Assembly (NCBI GenBank): GCA_023404955.1
Contig: JAEXZY010000008.1
Location: 69,084 to 133,083 of the forward strand
Length of the DNA stretch: 64,000 bases
Direction of reading: 5' to 3'
DNA from: Actinomycetes bacterium
GTDB taxonomy: Bacteria > Actinomycetota > Actinomycetes > Mycobacteriales > Mycobacteriaceae
Shown: one piece after another, positions 1-7,354 of the stretch
How positions within the stretch are numbered: position 1 is the first letter of the stretch
How the letters are laid out: every line of letters begins with the position of its first letter
Notes under the pieces: generated by a model
What the model was told of the DNA's origin: nothing
The model's database searches: none
Seen by the model: the letters and a program-made list of their open reading frames with translations, nothing else
Made by a program: the position numbers and the translations under genes

Positions 1-49
1 TGAACGCGGGGGCTTGATCGCCCACCTCGAGGCGGGGAGTCTGCGGCAT
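1..49 (-). CDS. bcp: Thiol peroxidase Bcp, N-terminal fragment (cut by window edge)
   Basis: The reverse strand starts an ATG frame at base 49 that reads MPQTPRLEVGDQAPAF and then leaves the window. The G-D-x-A-P-x-F signature is the usual N-terminus of BCP/AhpC-type peroxiredoxins, which reduce peroxides through a thiol cysteine further downstream (not visible here). The gene is divergent from the DUF3618 gene, the same pairing as Rv2521/Rv2520c in M. tuberculosis, which supports the call. Only 16 residues are visible, so the identification rests on this motif plus neighbourhood. Confidence 0.7.
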   Translation of the reverse strand, partial: MPQTPRLEVGDQAPAF

Positions 50-159
50 GGCTGGTGGCTCTCCTTCGGTCCGTGGCGTCGATGCGCGACCGGGCGCTGC
101 ACTGAGCACCCGCTGAACTAGGGTAGTGCGGCAGGACAAGCAGACGGGCGGAGGCATAC

Positions 160-384
160 GTGGCGGATCGTGATCCCGACACCATCAAGGCCGAGATCGA
201 TCAGGCGCGCGATCAGCTGGCTCTGACCGTCGACTCGTTGGCGGCACGGGCCAATCCGCGGCGGCTTGCCGACGACCTCAAAGCAGGTGTGGTGCGGTTC
301 GTGACGCGGCCGCCGGTCGCAATCTCGCTGGCCGGCGTCGGTGTGCTGGTGCTCGTCGTGGCTGTGCGGCGCGCGCGCCGCTGA
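160..384 (+). CDS. DUF3618 small membrane protein
   Basis: A 74-residue protein starting at GTG 160 behind a GGCGGAGG ribosome site. An acidic, helical N-terminal half (D-x-I-K-A-E-I-D-Q-A-R-D-Q-L-A pattern, residues 8-24) is followed by a single hydrophobic segment at about residues 46-69 and an Arg-rich end. This is the DUF3618 architecture, widespread in mycobacteria, with no established biochemical role; it is probably a bitopic inner-membrane protein. A TAGGGT hexamer at 119-124 is a plausible -10 element. The divergent bcp partner matches the Rv2520c locus. Confidence 0.85.
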   Translation: MADRDPDTIKAEIDQARDQLALTVDSLAARANPRRLADDLKAGVVRFVTRPPVAISLAGVGVLVLVVAVRRARR

Positions 385-904
385 CGGGTCAGCGGCGGCG
401 AGCGGAGCGGAACCAGCTCGAGAGGGAAAACCCGGGCGGGTTGGCCACGCGGCCGAGCCGGCTGCAGCTGTGGACAAGAACCGGATGCTGCGCGGCAGCG
501 TCCGCGCCCGAGCCTTCTGCTGCGGTAGCAGTCGTCGCCGGCTCCACCAGCCCTGACATCAGCTAAGTTCCTCGTTTCCCGTCACGGATCGAGGATGACC
601 CCGCGTCCGTAATGATCAGCTAACGGCACCATAACACCCGATCTGCCGTATGCCCAGCGCAATCGTTATCCACGCGGCGAACCGAGGAAATGTTCGGGCT
701 GATCCGAGGAGTTGACGGTCCGGTTGATTTCGCTCCGGATGAGCGACTCGTAGCACACCACCGCTCCCGCGTCTTACCGAACGGAAAAATTATGCGCAAA
801 CGTCAAAAATGCGTCTGCGACCACGGCGGCAGACAGGGTCGGCGGCGCCCGTCGCGGGTCATCTACGCTGACGGCTGACCCACCACGAGCAAAGGAGACG
901 CGCG
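385..904. other. 520-bp non-coding stretch, nothing firm seen
   Basis: No convincing gene. A 62-codon frame at 690-878 lacks a ribosome site and family resemblance. Bases about 555-830 look more AT-rich than the surroundings. The nonamer ATCAGCTAA occurs twice (558-566 and 615-623), 57 bp apart. No tRNA or hairpin terminator was recognised. The end of the stretch supplies the AAAGGAG ribosome site of the next gene. Confidence 0.5.
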
Positions 905-1288
905 ATGGCGTGGTTTCTCGCCCTGCAGGGCCCGTCCCAGCCCAGCCATCAGGCTTCGGTGTACGAGTTGCAGGATCTGACCGATGTCGACCAGCTGGCG
1001 CAGGAACTGGTCAGTGCCGTGACGCTGGATCGCGTGGTACCGATTCCGGCGATGCTGCCGCAGAACAACCGCAAGCGTCAGAAGGTCACGCTGTACGTGC
1101 GGCCCGCCGCGTGGGCGATGTGGACTTTCTACGAGCTGAGCGATGACGACCGCCGCGCGCTGATGAAGGAGAACCCGCTCGTGCAGGCGATGCAGGCGCA
1201 CCAGCAGCAGCACCACCCCGGCCAGCCCGGCGCCGCCGCTCCCAACCCGTTGACGGGTCAGCCCGGCCCGGGTGTGCCCCGGCGCTGA
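905..1288 (+). CDS. Uncharacterised 127-aa protein
   Basis: ATG 905 follows an AAAGGAG ribosome site, and codon use is typical of the genome, so this is a real gene. The 127-residue product has a mixed alpha/beta N-terminal two thirds with a conserved-looking basic patch (N-N-R-K-R-Q-K, about 58-64) followed by an aromatic stretch (A-W-A-M-W-T-F-Y). It ends in a low-complexity tail rich in Gln, His, Pro and Gly from about residue 96. There is no signal peptide or membrane segment, so it is probably cytosolic. It lies 40 bp upstream of htpG on the same strand and may be co-transcribed with it. I do not recognise the family. Confidence 0.75.
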   Translation: MAWFLALQGPSQPSHQASVYELQDLTDVDQLAQELVSAVTLDRVVPIPAMLPQNNRKRQKVTLYVRPAAWAMWTFYELSDDDRRALMKENPLVQAMQAHQQQHHPGQPGAAAPNPLTGQPGPGVPRR

Positions 1289-1328
1289 GCCTCAGACTTC
1301 CACTGCGCGAACCACGAAGGAGGACGTC

Positions 1329-3281
1329 ATGAGCGCGGATGTGGAGCAGTTCGAATTCCAGGCCGAGGCGCGGCAACTCCTGGATCTGTTGATCCACTCG
1401 GTCTACTCGCACAAGGAATCTTTTCTGCGCGAGCTCATTTCGAACGCCTCGGATGCTCTGGACAAATTGCGGTTGGAGGCGTTCCGCAACAAAGACCTCG
1501 CCGTCGACATCTCGGATCTGCACATCGAGCTGATCACCGACACCCAGGCCCGCACCCTGACCTTGCGCGACAACGGCATCGGGATGACCCGTGACGAGGT
1601 GGTCGAGCTCATCGGCACGCTGGCCAAGTCGGGCACGGCCCGGATGCGTCAGCAGCTGCGCGAGGCCGCCGGCGGGGAGGCTGCGGACGCCGGAGATCAG
1701 CTGATCGGCCAGTTCGGCGTCGGCTTCTACTCGGTGTTCATGGTGGCCGACCGCGTCGAACTGCTCACCCGGAAAGCGGGGGAGAGCGAGGCGACCCGCT
1801 GGGAGTCCAGCGGCGACGGCACCTACACGATCGCCGCGATCGCTGACGCGCCGCAGGGCACGTCGGTCACGCTGCATCTCAAGCCCGCGGATGCAGACGA
1901 CGAGCTGCACGATTACACCGCGGAGTGGACGCTGCGGAACCTCGTGAAGAAGTACTCGGACTTCATCTCCTGGCCCGTCCGCATGCAGGTGGAACGGCAG
2001 GTCCCTTCCGTAGAAGACAGCGGTGCAGACACCGTCACCATCGAGACCGAGACGCTGAACTCGATGAAGGCGCTGTGGTCCCGCTCCAAGGACGAGGTGT
2101 CGGCCGAGGAGTACACCGAGTTCTACCGCCACATCGCCCGGGCCTGGGATGAGCCGCTCGAGGTCATCGCGATGAAGGCCGAGGGCACGTTCGAGTACCA
2201 GGCGTTGCTGTTCATCCCGTCGCACGCGCCGTTCGACCTCTTCGAGCGGGATGCGCACATCGGCATCCAGCTGTACGTCAAGCGCGTGTTCATCATGGGC
2301 GACTGCGACGAGCTGCTGCCGCAATACCTGCGCTTCGTCAAGGGCGTGGTGGACGCACAGGACATGTCGCTCAACGTGTCCCGCGAAATTCTGCAGCAGG
2401 ACCGCCAGGTGACGGCGATCCGCCGCCGGCTGACCAAGAAGGTCCTCTCGACGATCGCTGAGCTGCAGACAGAACGTCCAGAGGATTACCGCACGTTCTG
2501 GACCCAGTTCGGCCGCGTCGTCAAGGAGGGTTTGCTCTCCGACGCGGACAACCGGGACACGTTGCTGCGGGTCGCGTCGTTCGCCTCGACCCGCGACAAC
2601 GCCGAAATCGAGGAGGAGCCGACGACGCTGGCGGGCTACGTCGAGCGCATGAAGGACGGGCAGGAGCAGATCTTCTTCGCCACCGGCGAGACGCGGGAGC
2701 AGATCCTGAAGTCGCCGCACCTGGAGGCGTTCAAGGCCAAGGGTTACGAGGTGCTGCTGCTGACGGATCCGGTCGACGAGGTCTGGGTGCAGACCGTGAC
2801 CGAATTCGACGGTAAGCCGCTGCAGTCGGTGGCCAGGGGCGAGGTGGACCTGGAGTCCGACGAGGAGCGCTCGGCGCATGAAGCCGAGCGTGAAGAGCAG
2901 GGCAAGACGTTCGCCGAGCTGATGACGTGGCTGAAGGAGACGCTCGACGAGCACGTCAAGGAGGTGCGGTTGTCGTCGCGGTTGACCGAGTCGCCGGCGT
3001 GCCTGATCACCGACGCGTTCGACATCACCCCCGCACTGGCCCGCCTGTACAAGGCCTCGGGGCAGGAGGTGCCCGTCGCCAAGCGCATCCTCGAACTGAA
3101 CCCGGGCCACCCGCTCGTCACCGGGCTGCGTCAGGCACATCAGGATCGTCCCGATGATGCGGCGGTCGCCGAAACGGCCGAGCTGCTGTACGGAACGGCG
3201 CTCCTGGCCGAAGGCGGTGCGCTCGACGATCCGGCGCGCTTCGCCGATCTGCTGGCCGCGCGGCTGGCCCGAACGCTGTAG
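1329..3281 (+). CDS. htpG: Chaperone protein HtpG (Hsp90 family)
   Basis: A 650-residue ATP-dependent chaperone of the bacterial Hsp90 family, acting in the cytosol on late folding of client proteins. The N-terminal GHKL ATPase motifs are all present: ELISNASDALDK (about 35-46), DNGIGM (81-86), the lid sequence G-T-L-A-K-S-G-T (about 97-104) and GQFGVGFYS (about 128-136). The middle and C-terminal dimerisation domains follow at normal length; M. tuberculosis HtpG is about 647 aa. I chose ATG 1329 because AAGGAGG lies just upstream; an in-frame ATG at 1272 would overlap the preceding gene. In M. tuberculosis htpG sits elsewhere (Rv2299c), so its place here is a lineage difference. A hairpin terminator follows. 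Confidence 0.97.
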   Translation: MSADVEQFEFQAEARQLLDLLIHSVYSHKESFLRELISNASDALDKLRLEAFRNKDLAVDISDLHIELITDTQARTLTLRDNGIGMTRDEVVELIGTLAKSGTARMRQQLREAAGGEAADAGDQLIGQFGVGFYSVFMVADRVELLTRKAGESEATRWESSGDGTYTIAAIADAPQGTSVTLHLKPADADDELHDYTAEWTLRNLVKKYSDFISWPVRMQVERQVPSVEDSGADTVTIETETLNSMKALWSRSKDEVSAEEYTEFYRHIARAWDEPLEVIAMKAEGTFEYQALLFIPSHAPFDLFERDAHIGIQLYVKRVFIMGDCDELLPQYLRFVKGVVDAQDMSLNVSREILQQDRQVTAIRRRLTKKVLSTIAELQTERPEDYRTFWTQFGRVVKEGLLSDADNRDTLLRVASFASTRDNAEIEEEPTTLAGYVERMKDGQEQIFFATGETREQILKSPHLEAFKAKGYEVLLLTDPVDEVWVQTVTEFDGKPLQSVARGEVDLESDEERSAHEAEREEQGKTFAELMTWLKETLDEHVKEVRLSSRLTESPACLITDAFDITPALARLYKASGQEVPVAKRILELNPGHPLVTGLRQAHQDRPDDAAVAETAELLYGTALLAEGGALDDPARFADLLAARLARTL

Positions 3282-3296
3282 AACACGAGAGACGAG

Positions 3297-3322
3297 AAAA
3301 GCCCCGCCGCGGCGGGGCTTTT
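3297..3322. terminator. Bidirectional intrinsic terminator
   Basis: A perfect 9-bp GC-rich palindrome (GCCCCGCCG/CGGCGGGGC, 3301-3318) is flanked by four A on the left and four T on the right. This is a canonical Rho-independent terminator usable from both sides. It ends htpG on the plus strand and could end tRNA-Lys transcription on the minus strand. Confidence 0.9.
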
Positions 3323-3330
3323 GTCGGTGG

Positions 3331-3403
<73 letters not shown>

Positions 3404-3595
3404 GCGTGGGAGACAATAACAGGCCCGCAGCGCCGGACGGAAATCGCCGGAGAATCCGCTCGTCACGGGCACTTCCCGATCGCAACGCCGCGTTCACGTG
3501 CGCACTCAAAACGCACCGTAGAATCGGCGTCAACAATTCTGGGAATCCGCTGTCAGTATTCCTGCCAAGAGCCTGTAGAAGAGGTGGAGTGAAGT

Positions 3596-4816
3596 ATGGG
3601 TCAGGGCAACACGGCGACGCGTGCGCGGCGCGGGCGGGCCTGGTTGGCCGCCGTCGTGCTGGTTCCCGCGATGGCGCTGGCGATGACAGCGTGCGGGAGC
3701 AGAACAGAGTCGGCCGCACCGCAGGTCATCGACGAAAAGGGCACGCCCTTCGGTGATCTGCTGGTGCCCAAGTTGACGTCCTCGGTCAAGGACGGCGCGG
3801 TCGGTGTGAGTGTCGATGCGCCGGTGACGGTGAGTGCGGAGTTCGGCGTGCTCGGCGCAGTGTCGATGGTCAACCAGAACGGCAAACCCGTGCAGGGCAG
3901 CCTGTCTGACGACGGCCTGACGTGGCAGACCTCTGAGCCGCTGGGCTACAACAAGCGCTACACGCTGAGCGCCGAGTCGCTCGGCCTCGGCGGCGTCGCC
4001 AAGCGTCAGATGACGTTCGAGACGCATTCGCCGGAGAACCTGACGATGCCCTACGTGCTGCCTGCGGAGGGCGAGGTCGTCGGCGTCGGCCAGCCGGTCG
4101 CCGTGCGGTTCGACGAGAACATCACCAATCGTCTTGCAGCGCAACGGGCTATCACGGTGAAGACCACACCTGAGGTCGAGGGCGCCTTCTACTGGCTGAG
4201 CAATCGCGAGGTCCGCTGGCGGCCGGCCGAGTACTGGAAGCCGGGCACCAAGGTCGAGGTCGCGGTCAACACCTACGGAGTCGATCTCGGGGACGGCCTG
4301 TTCGGTCAGGAGAACGTGTCGACCTCGTTCACGATCGGCGATCAGGTGATCACGACCGTCGATGACAACACCAAGACCCTGACGGTCAAGCGCAACGGCG
4401 AGGTCATCAAGTCGATGCCGGTGTCGATGGGTAAGAACAGCACGCCGACCAACAACGGCACCTACATCGTGGGGGATCGTCGCGCGCACATGGTGATGGA
4501 TTCGTCGACCTACGGCGTCGCGGTCGAATCACCCAACGGCTATCGCACCGAGGTGGATTGGGCCACCCAGATCTCCTACAGCGGTATCTATGTGCACGCC
4601 GCCCCGTGGTCGGTGGGCAGCCAGGGTTACAGCAATGTCAGCCACGGGTGCATCAACGTCAGCACCAGCAACGGCAAGTGGTTCTACGACAACGCCAAGC
4701 GTGGCGACATCGTCGAGATCGTCAACACCGTGGGATCGCCCCTGCCCGGCACCGACGGCCTCGGCGACTGGAACATCCCGTGGGAGCAGTGGAAGGCCGG
4801 TAACGCCAACATCTGA
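3596..4816 (+). CDS. ldtB: L,D-transpeptidase lipoprotein LdtB (LdtMt2-like)
   Basis: A 406-residue lipoprotein that makes 3-3 (meso-DAP to meso-DAP) cross-links in peptidoglycan outside the cytoplasmic membrane. A signal peptide (hydrophobic about 16-30) ends in the lipobox M-T-A-C with Cys33. Two Ig-like domains follow (about 50-250), then a YkuD catalytic domain containing His335 and the S-H-G-C-I-N-V-S motif (His351, catalytic Cys353). These positions are one residue off LdtMt2 (His336/Cys354). The start is ATG 3596 behind a GAGGTGGAG ribosome site. L,D-transpeptidases of this type are bypassed by most penicillins but inhibited by carbapenems (family knowledge). It corresponds to Rv2518c. 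Confidence 0.96.
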   Translation: MGQGNTATRARRGRAWLAAVVLVPAMALAMTACGSRTESAAPQVIDEKGTPFGDLLVPKLTSSVKDGAVGVSVDAPVTVSAEFGVLGAVSMVNQNGKPVQGSLSDDGLTWQTSEPLGYNKRYTLSAESLGLGGVAKRQMTFETHSPENLTMPYVLPAEGEVVGVGQPVAVRFDENITNRLAAQRAITVKTTPEVEGAFYWLSNREVRWRPAEYWKPGTKVEVAVNTYGVDLGDGLFGQENVSTSFTIGDQVITTVDDNTKTLTVKRNGEVIKSMPVSMGKNSTPTNNGTYIVGDRRAHMVMDSSTYGVAVESPNGYRTEVDWATQISYSGIYVHAAPWSVGSQGYSNVSHGCINVSTSNGKWFYDNAKRGDIVEIVNTVGSPLPGTDGLGDWNIPWEQWKAGNANI

Positions 4817-4821
4817 CGCCG

Positions 4822-4852
4822 ATCGCCCCGCCGGCCGTGCCGGCGGGGCGAT
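4822..4852. terminator. Hairpin between convergent genes
   Basis: Perfect 14-bp arms (ATCGCCCCGCCGGC and its complement) with a 3-nt loop lie 6 bp after the ldtB stop and before the end of the convergent membrane-protein gene. There is no strong T-run, but stem strength and position fit a bidirectional terminator. Confidence 0.75.
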
Positions 4853-4876
4853 ATCGGGTCGAGGTCGGGTCGAGGC

Positions 4877-5149
4877 TCACTCGTGGGACTGTTGCGTCTC
4901 CGGGTAGTTGGTGTAGCGCAGGAGGAACGCTGCGGAGGTGATGCCGGCGGCGACGCCGATGACGCCCCAGAGCACGATCTGGAAGACCAGCGAGCCGAAC
5001 AGGAAGTCGTAGCTCAGCGTCAGATAGAGCGACCAGAAGACGCGGTAGGCCGACCAGAAGGCCACCAGGCCGGTGCTGATGCCGAAGATCAGGGCGCGCT
5101 GGCGGTCGACGCGGTTGATGTGCTGCTCGAGTGCGGCGGGGAGCTTCAT
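4877..5149 (-). CDS. Small two-span membrane protein, unknown function
   Basis: A 90-residue protein with two hydrophobic segments (about 19-43 and 49-78) joined by a short loop; the N-terminus is basic and the C-terminus short and polar. ATG 5149 is preceded on the minus strand by GAAAGGAC, a good ribosome site. It is probably an inner-membrane protein. I do not recognise a named family. It is convergent with ldtB and divergent from the AAA ATPase gene, in an interval that differs from M. tuberculosis. Confidence 0.8.
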   Translation of the reverse strand: MKLPAALEQHINRVDRQRALIFGISTGLVAFWSAYRVFWSLYLTLSYDFLFGSLVFQIVLWGVIGVAAGITSAAFLLRYTNYPETQQSHE

Positions 5150-5270
5150 GGGGTGTCCTTTCGACGGTGTGTTCCGCGGTCTGCGGTTGAGACACAGTCA
5201 AAAGGGGGGAGCACGCTACCGATCCCAATGTCCGAGGGGCTCTGTTGGCCTGCATCTCCCGGGCCCGCCC

Positions 5271-5323
5271 GTATACTTCCTTATAAATAGCTTGGATAGC
5301 GGCAAAACTATAAAGAGGTATAC
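5271..5323. promoter_or_regulatory. 16-bp inverted repeat over the AAA ATPase leader and ribosome site
   Basis: Left arm GTATACTTCCTTATAA (5271-5286) and the complement of the right arm, GTATACCTCTTTATAG (5308-5323), agree at 13 of 16 positions and are separated by 21 nt. The element is AT-rich in a GC-rich genome. The right arm contains the AGAGG ribosome site of the GTG at 5329. It could be a dyad operator, or an RNA hairpin hiding the ribosome site if transcription starts upstream of the left arm. Confidence 0.6.
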
Positions 5324-5328
5324 AGCGC

Positions 5329-6510
5329 GTGGCCTCACAGCAGCGAAGCCCGTACACACCGGGTTCGATCGCTCACAGTCTCCCAGGTCGGGACGTTCAT
5401 CGGAATCGGATCAACGTCAGCTTGACGAATTTGAGCGTCTACCGCGAGCTCGACGGTCGCATACACGTGTTCGTCGGGCCGCGTGGGATCGGCAAGACCA
5501 GCTTGTTGCGCGCCGCTCAAAAAGACGCCGATACAAGAACTTTCACCACAGTCTGGGCGACCGGGGGCGACTCGGTGTCCCTGTGCGTGGATCTCGCCAA
5601 CGAGCTCGGAAAGCTCGTGACGGAGAAGTGGACGACCACGGCGAAGGCGGCCTTGGTGGAAACCCTGAAAACCATCCGTCTCAACTTCGGGGTCGCCTCC
5701 GTGGCGCTGTCGGCGGCCGGCGGGCATGACACCCCCGAATTCGTCGGGGCGGCGAGGGCCCTGCAGGCGGGCCTCACGGCGGCCGCACGTGGAGTGATGG
5801 ATGCCGGCGGTCTGGGTCTGGTCGTCCTCATCGACGAGTTGCAGGCCGCTGATCCTGTCGGCATCCGTGCGCTCGCGTACGCCTGGCAGCACATGCAGGC
5901 CGAGGCGGCTGACCTGCCCGCAGCGGTGTTCGCCGCCGGACTGAGCCATACGCAGGACACCGTGGCCAAAGCGGTGACCTTCGGTGAGCGCTTCGAGTAC
6001 CGGCACCTCAACAACTTGTCTCATGACGATGCAGTGATGGCGCTGGTCGAGCCGGCGCGAGCGTGTGGAGTCGGGTGGGAGTCGGCTGCGCTGGAGGCAG
6101 TGCTGGCCGAGACGCAGGGCTACCCGCATTTCCTGCAGGAATTCGGCGACAAAATGTGGGAAGCGGCCGGTTACCCGGGCCCCGGTGGCGCACTGACCAT
6201 GCAACACCATCCCGCGGCACGCGATGAGTACCTCATCGCGCGAGACACGCTCTTTCGTTCTCGGTCGACGCAGGCGACTCGCGTCGAAGCGAAGTTCATC
6301 GCCGCGATGGCGTCTCTGGGGGATGGCGATGTCAAACGCAAAGACGTCGCGGCAGGGATGGGAACCACCTCGACGGCGATCAGCATGGCCCGGCAGTCAC
6401 TCATGGACAAGGGACTCATCGCGCCGTCGTCTCACGGAAAGATGCGCTTCACAGCACCTGGATTCGCCGAGTACGTCCGAGAACACGCCGACATCGAGGA
6501 TGCCGAGTGA
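5329..6510 (+). CDS. Orphan AAA-type ATPase with C-terminal winged helix
   Basis: A 393-residue ATPase. The P-loop G-P-R-G-I-G-K-T-S is at about 50-58 and Walker B L-V-V-L-I-D-E at about 164-170 (Asp169/Glu170). The C-terminal about 75 residues read as a winged helix (K-R-K-D-V-A-A-G-M-G-T-T-S-T-A-I-S then R-Q-S-L-M-D-K-G-L-I and a beta wing). This layout (AAA plus winged helix) recalls ORC/Cdc6-like and STAND-type ATPases, which act on DNA or as regulated switches; substrate and partner are unknown. GTG 5329 has AGAGG 10 nt upstream, inside an inverted repeat. No toxin, nuclease or transposase gene is next to it. A hairpin and tRNA-His follow. Confidence 0.85.
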   Translation: MASQQRSPYTPGSIAHSLPGRDVHRNRINVSLTNLSVYRELDGRIHVFVGPRGIGKTSLLRAAQKDADTRTFTTVWATGGDSVSLCVDLANELGKLVTEKWTTTAKAALVETLKTIRLNFGVASVALSAAGGHDTPEFVGAARALQAGLTAAARGVMDAGGLGLVVLIDELQAADPVGIRALAYAWQHMQAEAADLPAAVFAAGLSHTQDTVAKAVTFGERFEYRHLNNLSHDDAVMALVEPARACGVGWESAALEAVLAETQGYPHFLQEFGDKMWEAAGYPGPGGALTMQHHPAARDEYLIARDTLFRSRSTQATRVEAKFIAAMASLGDGDVKRKDVAAGMGTTSTAISMARQSLMDKGLIAPSSHGKMRFTAPGFAEYVREHADIEDAE

Positions 6511-6529
6511 GTCGAGACTCACGGTGGAC

Positions 6530-6567
6530 GAACATCGCCCCATCCGCATGCAGATGGGGCGATGTTC
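6530..6567. terminator. Hairpin after the AAA ATPase gene
   Basis: Perfect 15-bp arms (GAACATCGCCCCATC and its complement) around an 8-nt loop, placed between the AAA ATPase stop and the 3' end of the convergent tRNA-His gene. It probably terminates transcription from both sides. Confidence 0.8.
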
Positions 6568-6572
6568 TCAGT

Positions 6573-6648
6573 TGGGGTGGCTGACGGGACTCGAACCCGC
6601 GACAGCCAGGATCACAACCTGGTGCTCTACCAACTGAACTACAGCCAC
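6573..6648 (-). tRNA. tRNA-His (anticodon GTG), CCA encoded
   Basis: Reverse-strand cloverleaf with acceptor GTGGCTG/CAGCCAC, anticodon stem CCAGG/CCTGG and loop TTGTGAT (anticodon GTG). C73 is followed by an encoded CCA. The extra G-1 typical of tRNA-His is encoded just 5' (base 6649). Its 3' end faces the AAA ATPase gene, the usual side for integrated DNA, but no second copy of the tRNA 3' end was found. Confidence 0.96.
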
Positions 6649-6676
6649 CATTGCCGCTCGCGCGGCGTCGTCGATA

Positions 6677-7312
6677 CTAGCCGGTGGAACCCCCGGGAGC
6701 CGAATCAGTTGCTGAATCCGGCCCCAACTGGGCCGCGATCGCCGCGATCTCGCTGGTCGGCGGCCCGGGCTGCGGCACGAACGCCGTCTGCCGGTAGTAC
6801 TTCAGCTCGCGGATCGACTCGTGGATGTCGGCCAGCGCGCGGTGCGCCAGCCCTTTCTCCGGCTGGCCGAAGTAGATGCGTGGGTACCAGCGGCGGCACA
6901 GCTCCTTGATCGAGCTGACGTCGATCATCCGGTAGTGCAGGTAATCGTCGAGCTTGGGCATGTCGCGAGCCAGGAAGCCGCGGTCGGTGGCGATCGAGTT
7001 GCCACACAGCGGCGCCGTCTTGGCCTGTTTGACGTGCTCGCGGATGTAGTCGAGCGCCATGGTCTCGGCGGTGGCGAGGTCGATCGTCGACGTCCGGACC
7101 TCGTTGATCAGCCCTGACTTGGTGTGCATCTGGGTGACGACGTCGACCATCGACGTCAGCGCGTCCTCCTCGGCGTGGATCACCACGTCGATGCCGTCGC
7201 CGAGGATGTTGAGCTCGGAGTCGGTCACCAGGACGGCGATCTCGATGAGGCGATCCGAGCTCAAATCGAGGCCGGTCATCTCACAGTCGATCCACACCAG
7301 TTCGTCACGCAC
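6677..7312 (-). CDS. orn: Oligoribonuclease (3'-5' exonuclease of short RNAs)
   Basis: A 211-residue DEDD-family exonuclease that degrades 2-5-nt RNA (and pGpG) to mononucleotides in the cytosol. The first acidic motif W-I-D-C-E-M-T-G sits at residues 7-14, and the C-terminal H-R-A-L-A-D-I-H-E-S motif supplies the catalytic His and last Asp. The frame is open far upstream, but GTG 7312 (V-R-D-E-L-V-W) with AGGGTGG before it matches the family start; M. tuberculosis Orn (Rv2511) is 215 aa. The C-terminus has a Ser/Gly-rich tail. It is divergent from the HerA-like ATPase gene. Confidence 0.95.
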   Translation of the reverse strand: MRDELVWIDCEMTGLDLSSDRLIEIAVLVTDSELNILGDGIDVVIHAEEDALTSMVDVVTQMHTKSGLINEVRTSTIDLATAETMALDYIREHVKQAKTAPLCGNSIATDRGFLARDMPKLDDYLHYRMIDVSSIKELCRRWYPRIYFGQPEKGLAHRALADIHESIRELKYYRQTAFVPQPGPPTSEIAAIAAQLGPDSATDSAPGGSTG

Positions 7313-7354
7313 AGCGATCCACCCTAATTCCTCACCCCCACTAAGGTGCGACGC

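Noticed and set aside
558..623. Two ATCAGCTAA nonamers in the gap before the 127-aa gene
   Set aside because: Only two copies, no symmetry and no gene close by; could be chance in an AT-richer stretch.
690..878. 62-codon plus-strand frame in the 385-904 gap
   Set aside because: No ribosome site, no family similarity, Arg-rich random composition.
1086..3140. Long open frame (684 codons) on the minus strand across htpG
   Set aside because: Antisense shadow of the GC-rich htpG gene; the protein is Leu/Arg/His/Gly low-complexity and has no family resemblance.
6573..6648. tRNA-His as attachment site of an integrated element holding the AAA ATPase
   Set aside because: No second copy of the tRNA 3' end was found to the left and there is no integrase gene; only the position is suggestive.
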